6,750 nucleotides of DNA, taken from positions 1 through 6,750 of the forward strand of contig JAAYQY010000441.1 of the NCBI GenBank assembly GCA_012519125.1. The letters run 5' to 3'. Below are positions 1 to 5,991 of the stretch, piece by piece. The DNA comes from Spirochaetales bacterium. GTDB taxonomy: Bacteria; Spirochaetota; Spirochaetia; Sphaerochaetales; Sphaerochaetaceae. The position numbers and the translations under genes are program-made. Every line of letters begins with the position of its first letter. Position 1 is the first letter of the stretch. The notes beneath the pieces are model-generated. The model saw only the letters and a program-made list of their open reading frames with translations, searched no databases and was not told where the DNA came from.

Positions 1-572
1 AGGATTTCAATATACTTTGGGGAAGAACTGAAGATGTTCAGATGGGCGCCGAAGCGTTCCTGCAGAGCCTGTTCCATGGTTTTTACATACTCCGGTTCAT
101 GATGCATGCACAGTAGCTTGAAGGGGCGTTCCGTCTCTGCAAGCACTTCCTCGATCGTGGAGAGGGAAGCTATCCTTCCTTCTGTCCGTGATGCTTCCAC
201 TTCCACATCATACCATCGGCTCTTCTGCTCCATGTACCAGCTTTCGTTGGTAAAGAGGAATGTTTCCAAATTGGTATCCTGCACAAAGGAGAGGACTTCC
301 CTGCTCCAGGCAAGGGGAAGCGGGTGGGCTTCCAGCTCCTTGTCCTCCTCATCAAGCACCAGCGAACCGTTGAAACACCCAAGCGGCCCATCAATGCCAA
401 TCTCTTGTTGCAAGATCCGTAGGCTCGAGCCGATGCGTCCGCTTACCAGGGCTACATGGATGCCCATCTTCCTTGCCTTGCGCAAGGCACGTTTTGTTCG
501 TTCAGTTATCTGGTGTTGGGGGTTGAGCAGCGTTCCGTCTATGTCAGTGCAGATGAGCTTGTAGTCAAACAT
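1..572 (-). CDS. Cof-type HAD-superfamily phosphatase, N-terminal part (3' end beyond window)
   Basis: A reading frame of 190 codons runs leftward and is still open at base 1, so the C-terminus is missing. The protein begins MFDYKLICTDIDGTLL, with HAD motif I at D10-x-D12-G-T (D10 the expected nucleophile, D12 the general acid/base). Motif II is S44 in LVSGR, and the stretch PLGCFNGSLV (about 63-72) matches the entry to the cap domain of Cof/YidA-type phosphatases. Motifs III and IV (Lys and the GDxxND region) would lie outside the window. Family members dephosphorylate sugar phosphates, nucleotides or flavin intermediates in the cytosol; the substrate cannot be read from this part. The ATG at 572 gives the usual N-terminus but has no good ribosome-binding site. 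A TTG at 590 has AAGGA seven bases upstream and would add six residues. The adhE terminator separates the gene from adhE, so it probably has its own transcription. Confidence 0.9.
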   Translation of the reverse strand, partial: MFDYKLICTDIDGTLLNPQHQITERTKRALRKARKMGIHVALVSGRIGSSLRILQQEIGIDGPLGCFNGSLVLDEEDKELEAHPLPLAWSREVLSFVQDTNLETFLFTNESWYMEQKSRWYDVEVEASRTEGRIASLSTIEEVLAETERPFKLLCMHHEPEYVKTMEQALQERFGAHLNIFSSSPKYIEI

Positions 573-639
573 GCAAGCATAGTAGTACAAGTGTCGGTCC
601 TTGTATAGGAGGTGATGGATGGTACGTGTATGCAGAAAG

Positions 640-691
640 AAAATTAGGAAAAGGAATGGCAAGGGACCTCAAATCTGTGAAGTCCCTTGCC
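640..691 (-). terminator. Rho-independent terminator of adhE
   Basis: On the minus strand, seven bases after the adhE stop, GGCAAGGGAC (691-682) pairs perfectly with GTCCCTTGCC (667-658), giving a 10-bp stem. The 14-base loop can add a short TCA/TGA pairing. A T-rich run follows (ATTCCTTTTCC, then TTTTC) down to about 640. The stem, its position and the T-tract together mark an intrinsic terminator for leftward transcription from adhE. Confidence 0.85.
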
Positions 692-698
692 TCGTAAG

Positions 699-3365
699 TC
701 AGTTCTCGGTATACGCCTTGCCGTAGAACGAGTCGAGGTAGAGTTGCTTGATCTCGCTGATCAAGGGGTAGCGGGGGTTGGTCCCGGTGCACTGGTCGTC
801 GAAGGCCTTGACGGCAAGCTCGTCCACCACACTGAGGAACTCCTCTTCCTTGATACCCCAAGCCTGGATGGAGGAGGGGATGTCCAGCTCCTTCTTCAGC
901 TTCTCAATACCTTCGACCAAGGCTTCCACTCGCTGTGCCTGCGTGTCCTTGACCGTCGTCTTGATATAAGGAGTATTCTCCTGGTCGTTCACCGCCATGG
1001 CGATGTAGTCGGCCGCCCTGGCATAGCGGCTGACTGCCGAGGGGTACTCGTACTGCGGGAAGGAAGCCTGCTTGGTCGGGTTGTCTGTGGCATTGTAGCG
1101 GATGACATTGCAGAGCAGCAGCGCGTTCGCCATCCCGTGAGGGATGTGGAACTGTGCTCCGAGTTTGTGTGCCATGGAGTGACAGACCCCCAGGAATGCA
1201 TTGGAGAAGGCCATGCCGGCAATGGTGGATGCATTGTGCACCTTCTCCCGTGCTTTCTTGTCCGTACCGTCCCGGTATGCTTGGGGCAAATATTTGAAGA
1301 TCATGCGGGCAGCTTCAAGACTCAGACCGTTGGTGTAGTCGGTGGACATGCTCGATGCAAGGGCTTCCAAGGCATGGGTCAGGACATCGAGGCCGCAGCT
1401 TGCCGTCAAGCCCTTGGGCTGGCCCATGGCAAGTTCACTGTCGACGATGGCCATCGTCGGGGTCAGTGCATAGTCTGCGATGGCCCACTTCATGCCGGTT
1501 TTTTCGTCGGTGATGATGGCAAACGGGGTGACCTCGCTTCCTGTTCCGCTGGTGGTCGGGATGCAGACGAGCTCTGCTTTCTTTCCCATGTCGGGGAAGG
1601 CGTAGATTCGTTTCTGGATATCCATGAACCGCAGGGCAAGACCTTCGAACTTTACCTCCGGATGCTCATAGAGCAACCACATGATTTTCGCCGCATCCAT
1701 CGGCGATCCCCCGCCAAGGCCGATGAGCACGTCAGGCTTGAAGGCGTTGATCAGCTTCATTCCCTCGGTGATGGTGCCCAGTGTCGGGTCGGGCTTCACC
1801 TGATGGAAGGTCTCGGTCTCAATGCCGAGGCTGTCCAAGGTGTCGGTGATCTTCTCCACCATACCGCTGGTAAAGAGGAAGGAGTCGGTGATGATGAAGG
1901 CACGCTTCTTGCCCTTGAGCTCGCCCAGGGCGATGGGCAGCGAACCATACTTGAAATAGATCTTGGGTGGCAATTTGAACCAGAGCATATTCTCCCTCCT
2001 GGCGGCTTCAGTCTTGATGTTGAGCAGGTGCTTGGGCCCTACGTTCTCACTGATGGAGTTGTTGCCCCAACTTCCGCAGCCCAAGGTGAGGGAGGGCTCA
2101 AGGCGGAAGTTGTAGATGTCTCCGATGGCTCCTTGGCTGGCGGGCATGTTCACCAGAACACGACTGGTCTTCACCGTCTTGGAGAACGTTTCCACCTTCT
2201 CCGCTTCATCCTCATCGATATACAGCACACTGGTGTGCCCAAAACCACCAAGGGCAACCAGCCTGGAAGCCTTGTCAGTCCCATCACCGAAGTTGTCGCA
2301 TGTATACATGGCCAACACAGGGCTGAGCTTCTCATGGGCAAAGGGTTCACTCTCCTGGATCTGGTCCACCTCGCCGATAAGGACCTTGGTTGCCGCAGGC
2401 ACGGCAAAGCCAGCAAGCTTGGCAATGGTTGCCGCACTTTGGCCGACAATGGCTGGGTTGACCGTCTTGCGCTTGGGGTCGATGATGACAGCTCTCAGTT
2501 GGTCTGCCTCAGATGCTGAGAGGAAGTATGCTCCGCGAGTGAGGAACTCCTCCTTCATCTGGTCGTAGATGTCCTTGTGGCAGATGACAGCCTGCTCACT
2601 GGCACACACAACACCATTGTCGAAGGTCTTGGACATGAGGATGGAGCTGACCGCCATCTTGATGTCTGCACTCTTGTCCACCAAGGCTGGGGTATTGCCC
2701 GGTCCCACCCCGATTGCCGGAATGCCTGATGAGTATGCGCTCTTGACCATGGAAGGTCCTCCGGTGGCGAGGATGAGGTTGACCAGTGGATTGCGCATCA
2801 GATAGTCGGTCTTCTGTACCGAAGGTTCGTCGATCCAGGCGATGATGTCCTCGGGAGCCCCTGCTTTCACGGCAGCCTCAAGGATGATCCTGGCAGCTTC
2901 GCAGGTGCACTCCTTGGCACGGGGGTGGGGGCTGAAGATGATGGCGTTTCGGGTCTTGAGGCTGATGAGGCTCTTGAAGATGGCGGTACTGGTTGGGTTG
3001 GTGGTCGGGATGATGCCACAGATGACACCCTTGGGTTCAGCAATCTTCTTGATGCCGAAGCCCTGGTCGGTCTCAATGATGCCGCAGGTCTTCTCATCCT
3101 TGTACTTGTTGAAGATGTACTCTGCGGAGAAGTGATTCTTGATCACCTTGTCTTCCAGGATTCCCATGCCCGTCTCCTTGACGGCCATGGCTGCGAGCTT
3201 GATCCTCTCGTCGTTCGCCGCGATGGCGGCAGCTCTGAATATGGTGTCAACCTGCTCCTGGGTGTAGGTTGAGAATTTGATTTGTGCGCGCTTCACCCGT
3301 TCGATGAGAGACTGCAGCTCCTGCTGTCCTTCAAAGAGTTCGGTTGTTTGCTTGATTTCTGTCAT
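699..3365 (-). CDS. adhE: Bifunctional acetaldehyde-CoA / alcohol dehydrogenase AdhE (888 aa)
   Basis: A cytosolic fermentation enzyme that reduces acetyl-CoA to acetaldehyde and then ethanol with two NADH; the family forms spirosome filaments. Residues about 1-440 are the CoA-acylating aldehyde dehydrogenase domain: PKGVICGIIPTTNPT at 111-125, the nucleotide-site segment AIGVGPGNTPA at 217-227, and catalytic Cys254 in GVVCASEQ. Residues about 460-870 are the iron-dependent alcohol dehydrogenase: GGGSPMDAAK at 551-560, TTSGTGSEVTPFA at 604-616, and presumed Fe ligands D660, H664 (GLDVLTHALEA), H729 and H743 (CHSMAH...IPHG). Length is normal and no frameshift is seen. I chose the ATG at 3365 because AGGAG lies six bases upstream and MTEIKQT is a normal AdhE N-terminus; the frame is open further up to 3473, but that stretch looks like untranslated leader. 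The gene is apparently monocistronic, with its own promoter and terminator. Confidence 0.97.
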   Translation of the reverse strand: MTEIKQTTELFEGQQELQSLIERVKRAQIKFSTYTQEQVDTIFRAAAIAANDERIKLAAMAVKETGMGILEDKVIKNHFSAEYIFNKYKDEKTCGIIETDQGFGIKKIAEPKGVICGIIPTTNPTSTAIFKSLISLKTRNAIIFSPHPRAKECTCEAARIILEAAVKAGAPEDIIAWIDEPSVQKTDYLMRNPLVNLILATGGPSMVKSAYSSGIPAIGVGPGNTPALVDKSADIKMAVSSILMSKTFDNGVVCASEQAVICHKDIYDQMKEEFLTRGAYFLSASEADQLRAVIIDPKRKTVNPAIVGQSAATIAKLAGFAVPAATKVLIGEVDQIQESEPFAHEKLSPVLAMYTCDNFGDGTDKASRLVALGGFGHTSVLYIDEDEAEKVETFSKTVKTSRVLVNMPASQGAIGDIYNFRLEPSLTLGCGSWGNNSISENVGPKHLLNIKTEAARRENMLWFKLPPKIYFKYGSLPIALGELKGKKRAFIITDSFLFTSGMVEKITDTLDSLGIETETFHQVKPDPTLGTITEGMKLINAFKPDVLIGLGGGSPMDAAKIMWLLYEHPEVKFEGLALRFMDIQKRIYAFPDMGKKAELVCIPTTSGTGSEVTPFAIITDEKTGMKWAIADYALTPTMAIVDSELAMGQPKGLTASCGLDVLTHALEALASSMSTDYTNGLSLEAARMIFKYLPQAYRDGTDKKAREKVHNASTIAGMAFSNAFLGVCHSMAHKLGAQFHIPHGMANALLLCNVIRYNATDNPTKQASFPQYEYPSAVSRYARAADYIAMAVNDQENTPYIKTTVKDTQAQRVEALVEGIEKLKKELDIPSSIQAWGIKEEEFLSVVDELAVKAFDDQCTGTNPRYPLISEIKQLYLDSFYGKAYTEN

Positions 3366-3397
3366 GATGCACTCCTCTGCTTGGTAGTTGGCCTGAA

Positions 3398-3425
3398 TGT
3401 ATAAATTTTTATCTATTAAGGTCAA
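3398..3425 (-). promoter_or_regulatory. Predicted sigma70-type promoter of adhE
   Basis: Read leftward, TTGACC (3425-3420; 5 of 6 consensus bases) is followed by a 16-base AT-rich spacer and TATACA (3403-3398; 4 of 6). Transcription would start near 3390, leaving a leader of about 25 bases that includes the AGGAG ribosome-binding site at 3376-3372. The surrounding 200 bases are AT-rich, so chance matches are likely and other promoters are possible. Confidence 0.5.
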
Positions 3426-3555
3426 GAGGAAATGAGACAAATGTATAAGAAAATAAGAGTACTTTTGCACCAAAATGTAAATAATAGCAGATAAACAGAG
3501 TAAAACTGGAATTGTATGAACGATAATATTCGAGAAAGAGTATTTAATATACTTA

Positions 3556-3573
3556 TTGTTATTTAATTAAGAA
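3556..3573. promoter_or_regulatory. Rex-like palindrome upstream of adhE (tentative)
   Basis: TTGTTATTTAATTAAGAA matches the redox repressor Rex consensus TTGTTAA-N4-TTAACAA, as I recall it, at 12 of 14 defined positions. Rex commonly controls adhE-type genes in anaerobes. It lies about 190 bases upstream of the adhE start and overlaps the stop codon of the preceding frame. That is far from the promoter proposed at 3398-3425, but it coincides with a weaker leftward promoter-like pair, TTGAGT with AACAAT 17 bases later. The region is very AT-rich, so chance is a real alternative. Confidence 0.25.
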
Positions 3574-3934
3574 TATTACTCAACAGCGCAATGACCAGCA
3601 CACACAACGAAAGCAGCAAAAACAACGGCTCATATATGGGGCGTCTCTTGATGGTTTGCTGTGTGGTTTCCCCGCCCTTTCCTGCAGCAGCATGATGCAA
3701 GGCCTGGTCTATGCGCGTTACCAAGCTTCCCTTGGTTGCACGGAATGAAGAGGAGAGCTGGCCAAAGTAGGCGAGGTCGAGCAGGAGGACCGATCCTGCT
3801 TTTCCTTTCAGGCGGGGGTTGCTTGCCGTCAGGCACTGGCTTGCTGCGAGCAGGCTCATCAGGCGAAGTGCCTTGGTGAGCGCAAGCTTCAGCGATCCAT
3901 CGGTGAAGGCTACCGAACCGAGGGAGAGCAGTAC
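3563..3934 (-). pseudogene. EcfT-like C-terminal half of the Gx protein, cut off by an in-frame TAG
   Basis: A 123-codon stretch directly after the TAG stop of the Gx gene, in the same frame, ending at TAA 3565-3563. It begins VLLSLGSVAFTDGSLKLALT, continues with KALRLMSLLAASQCLTASNP, has a soluble middle (about 60-97) and ends in a hydrophobic segment EPLFLLLSLCVLVIALLSN (about 102-120). The start resembles the central part of EcfT/CbiQ transmembrane subunits of energy-coupling-factor transporters (short loop, then helix ending in a T/S-rich motif); this is recognition by eye and weak. I do not see clear EcfT Ala-Arg-Gly coupling motifs. There is no ATG, GTG or TTG before the ATG at 3859 (MSLLAAS), which sits inside the putative helix and has only a weak AAGG upstream, so independent translation looks poor. 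Options are a pseudogenised fusion, readthrough, a sequence error, or a short 98-aa protein from 3859. Confidence 0.55.
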
Positions 3935-4678
3935 CTAGCCATTGGGTTCGAAGAGGCTGAGGATGGCAAGGGAGATGAGCAGCATGGCAGGAGGAAGAAG
4001 ACGCAGTTTTCTTCGGGCGGTGAGCTGCAGCAGATACATACAGAAGGTGAGCAACGCAAGGTAGGTCAGCGTATCGGTGAAGAGAATGGCAACGATGCAG
4101 AGAAGCGACGCAATGGCGACCTTCGGGTAATAGCTTCCTTGTTCCACGATAGGGAGGGAGAAGCTATAGGTTTCATCGTGCAAGGAGTGGGCAAACGAGC
4201 TTTTTTGTAGGTAGATTTCGGCCAAAAGTCCCAGAGCAAAGCTTGAAACAAGGCCGAGGGTGAGCATAAGCGGTGCGGCAACCCATATGGAAGGCCCGTA
4301 CGCCACCAAGGCTGCTACCGCAAGTTGTGCCAGGTTGCTCACAAAAGCTCCGACGAGGCTGATGCCCACCAGCGAAACTTTCGACTTGAGCAGAAGCTTC
4401 ACCGCTTTCATGGCGATGCCGCTGGAAAGGGTCCCTGCAAGGGAGATGAGAAAGAGGTAGGAGAAAAGGGTGCCGGAAACCAGCCCTTGCCCGATCGCTT
4501 TCAGGAAGAGTATGGCAAGGTAGGCCTTCCACCCCATGCTTTCGAGGATGATGAGCAGCGGGAGGTTTGCCAGTCCCAGGCGCAGGAAGGGCAGAGGTTT
4601 GGGAATGAGATACTCCACAGAGGAGAGCAGAAGGGTGGTTGCTCCGATGAAGGCAATCTTGCGTTCAGTTTGCGACAT
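3935..4678 (-). CDS. Gx transporter family membrane protein (Hpre_diP_synt_I-like), 247 aa
   Basis: An integral membrane protein. Residues about 8-160 carry the Gx/'heptaprenyl diphosphate synthase component I' signature: PKPLPFLRLGLANLPLLI at 27-43, GQGLVSGTLFSYLFLISLAG at 63-82, and GAFVSNLAQLAVAALV at 110-126. The fold is thought to resemble ECF S-components. A second hydrophobic part (about 184-243, two helices around the basic ARRKLRLLPP) goes beyond the usual family length and looks like the start of an EcfT-type domain that continues after the TAG at 3937-3935. The start is the second of two adjacent ATGs (4678): GGAGG at 4689-4685 is six bases from it and only three from the first (4681). 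The gene overlaps the NusG-II gene by 14 bases, implying coupled translation. Substrate unknown; a flavin, quinone precursor or similar is conjecture from neighbours. Confidence 0.82.
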   Translation of the reverse strand: MSQTERKIAFIGATTLLLSSVEYLIPKPLPFLRLGLANLPLLIILESMGWKAYLAILFLKAIGQGLVSGTLFSYLFLISLAGTLSSGIAMKAVKLLLKSKVSLVGISLVGAFVSNLAQLAVAALVAYGPSIWVAAPLMLTLGLVSSFALGLLAEIYLQKSSFAHSLHDETYSFSLPIVEQGSYYPKVAIASLLCIVAILFTDTLTYLALLTFCMYLLQLTARRKLRLLPPAMLLISLAILSLFEPNG

Positions 4679-5042
4679 CATCCACCTCCAAATCGGCTGC
4701 GTTCGCCCCAACAATGGTGAGCAGCACCTTGTTGGGCAGGCAGGCTATCCAGGCACGGGCACTGGAGATGGGGCGTTGGAACGTGCAACTCTTGGTTGGG
4801 CAGGCTGAGTCATGGATATGGGCCTCGCCATCCTCAATGATGATGTGGGTGTCCCCAAGCGGGCCTTGCACATGCACTTCCCGGTTGACGGAGAGGCTGT
4901 AGCGATAGGTGTCGGTTTCGGTCTGTACCTGCACGTACCCGCTTCCGCTGCCCAAAGTCCTGCTGCTGATGGCAAGAATGGCCAAAATACATAGTAAGAG
5001 GATGAGACTGTCTCCGATCAGGCTGAGGCGGCTGCGGTTCAT
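4665..5042 (-). CDS. NusG domain II-containing membrane-anchored protein (125 aa)
   Basis: A small protein of the NusG_II (DUF1312) family. Residues 1-11 are short and basic, followed by one hydrophobic anchor (about 12-27, LILLLCILAILA), and then an extracytoplasmic beta-rich domain. The conserved cysteine block is present: DSACPTKSC at 78-86 (C81, C86) and C101 in ACLPN, the usual family hallmark. The glycines normally found between these cysteines are replaced (FQRPISSARAW). Family function is not established; it has nothing to do with transcription factor NusG beyond the fold. It commonly sits next to Gx-family genes, as here. I chose ATG 5042 because MNRSRLSLIGDSLI is a typical N-terminus, but no Shine-Dalgarno is visible. 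A TTG at 5078 would add 12 residues, also without a good site. It heads the leftward membrane operon. Confidence 0.8.
   Translation of the reverse strand: MNRSRLSLIGDSLILLLCILAILAISSRTLGSGSGYVQVQTETDTYRYSLSVNREVHVQGPLGDTHIIIEDGEAHIHDSACPTKSCTFQRPISSARAWIACLPNKVLLTIVGANAADLEVDDVAN
4685..4689 (-). promoter_or_regulatory. Ribosome-binding site deciding the Gx gene start
   Basis: GGAGG on the minus strand, followed by TGG and two adjacent ATG codons. The six-base spacing to the ATG at 4678 is better than the three-base spacing to the ATG at 4681, and both exclude the longer frame opening near 4714. The site lies inside the 3' end of the NusG-II gene. Confidence 0.7.
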
Positions 5043-5139
5043 GGATGGCAGTGTAGCGTGGATGGGATGGGTTATCAAGATTGGGCGGGGTGCATCAAGA
5101 TGAGTGGTTGGTGAGCTATGTGAGCGTAAGGGGAAGTAT

Positions 5140-5169
5140 TTGACAGCTGGTTCACACTGTGCGTATCAT
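5140..5169 (+). promoter_or_regulatory. Strong sigma70-type promoter of the response-regulator operon
   Basis: A perfect TTGACA (5140-5145) is followed 18 bases later by TATCAT (5164-5169; 5 of 6). Transcription would begin near 5176, about 70 bases before the first regulator. It lies in the divergent region between the NusG-II gene and the regulators. I found no convincing leftward promoter in the same region. Confidence 0.7.
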
Positions 5170-5179
5170 AGAGAGTCAA

Positions 5180-5207
5180 TGTGAAGATAGTGTGGAGTAT
5201 TGTGGTG
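5180..5207 (+). repeat. Three phased TGTGGAG-like direct repeats, possible OmpR-family operator
   Basis: TGTGAAG (5180), TGTGGAG (5191) and TGTGGTG (5201) recur at 11- and 10-base spacing, one helical turn, just after the predicted transcription start. OmpR/PhoB-family regulators bind tandem direct repeats of roughly 6-7 bases with about 11-base periodicity, so this could be a self-repression site for the regulators encoded downstream. A further GTGAGC-TAT-GTGAGC repeat lies at 5111-5125, upstream of the -35 box. Function is inferred. Confidence 0.3.
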
Positions 5208-5247
5208 TGTAATCTGGAACGCTTGTCAGACGTTCGAAGGTATGGTG

Positions 5248-5988
5248 ATGTTGATTATGAAAATGTTGTATGTCGTTGACTCCAATGGTGAAGAGCGTGA
5301 GGGTATCAAGCAGTACCTTGAGCTTTCGGGATATGAGGTACAGGCCTTCGAGGATTTGCATGGGGTGCAGGTAGCCCTCTCCCGGCAGACCCCCGACCTG
5401 ATGCTGATGGAGGTGCAGTTTCCTGATGGTGATGGATTCACCTTTCTCAAGAAGCTGAAGCAAACCTACTCATTCCCGGTGATTTTTGTGACAACCAGAG
5501 TTGCAGAAAGCGACAGGATCCTAGGATTCGAACTGGGAGCGGATGACTATGTGTGCAAGCCGTTCAGTTCAAAAGAGCTGGTGCTGCGGGTACACGCACT
5601 CTTCCGGCGCATCGATGTCAGTGTTTCGGCGTTCAAGAGTGGTTCAACCTGGACACTGGGCAATTCGGTCTTGCAGCTGGATGAGGTGAGTCACCTTTTC
5701 TCGGTGGATGGGAGGCAGGTTCCCCTTACTGCTGCAGAGTGGAGGATCATGAGCTACTTGGTGAGCAATAGTGGCATCCTGATCACCCGTTCCCAGATAC
5801 TGGAGCACTGTTTCGACTACAGTTTTGAGTCGTACGACCGTATCGTCGATACCCATGTCAAGAATATGCGGGCGAAGATGGGGCCGCTTGGATCGCAATG
5901 GATCGAGACCGTACGTGGATATGGATACCGGTTTGCCGGCAGAAGTACAACGAATCGGGCCCATGGGGGTTCCGATACACAGGAATAA
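5248..5988 (+). CDS. OmpR/PhoB-type response regulator with a degenerate (pseudo-)receiver, 246 aa
   Basis: Receiver domain about 6-121, winged-helix DNA-binding domain about 135-231 (LTAAEWRIMSYL at 160-171, recognition helix near 196-210, ending ETVRGYGYRF). Key receiver residues differ from the family: the acidic pair is D11-S12 (sister protein E13-D14), and the phosphoacceptor position is Glu55 in MEVQFPDGDG, where the sister has Asp57 in QDVMLPDGDG. T82 and K104 are kept. Normal aspartyl phosphorylation is therefore unlikely; Asp-to-Glu often mimics the active state, so it may be constitutively active or respond by partner exchange. It is 58% identical to the next regulator over 115 ungapped receiver positions by my count. 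The start at 5248 has GAAGGT six bases upstream; ATGs at 5242, 5257 and 5263 and a TTG at 5200 are alternatives. First gene of the operon, three bases before the next. Confidence 0.93.
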   Translation: MLIMKMLYVVDSNGEEREGIKQYLELSGYEVQAFEDLHGVQVALSRQTPDLMLMEVQFPDGDGFTFLKKLKQTYSFPVIFVTTRVAESDRILGFELGADDYVCKPFSSKELVLRVHALFRRIDVSVSAFKSGSTWTLGNSVLQLDEVSHLFSVDGRQVPLTAAEWRIMSYLVSNSGILITRSQILEHCFDYSFESYDRIVDTHVKNMRAKMGPLGSQWIETVRGYGYRFAGRSTTNRAHGGSDTQE

Positions 5989-5991
5989 TAC

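Noticed and set aside
106..564. A 152-codon plus-strand frame opposite the HAD gene
   Set aside because: It has a low-complexity Ser/Leu-rich translation and is antisense to a frame with clear HAD motifs.
687..2519. A 610-codon open frame on the plus strand, opposite adhE
   Set aside because: It lies entirely antisense to the well-supported adhE and its translation shows no recognisable domain. Long antisense frames are a common by-product of codon bias in GC-rich genes.
3366..3473. A 36-residue N-terminal extension of AdhE (frame opens at 3473)
   Set aside because: The stretch is AT-rich leader containing the predicted promoter, has no ribosome-binding site, and is absent from typical AdhE proteins. 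The ATG at 3365 has AGGAG six bases upstream.
3521..3532. Near-palindrome CGATAATATTCG in the adhE upstream region
   Set aside because: The inner bases do not match and it fits no operator I know; short AT-rich palindromes are expected by chance here.
3540..3562. AGTAT/ATACT hairpin after the EcfT-like frame as a terminator
   Set aside because: The stem is only five AT-rich pairs without a proper T-run, too weak to call. Transcription may continue into adhE.
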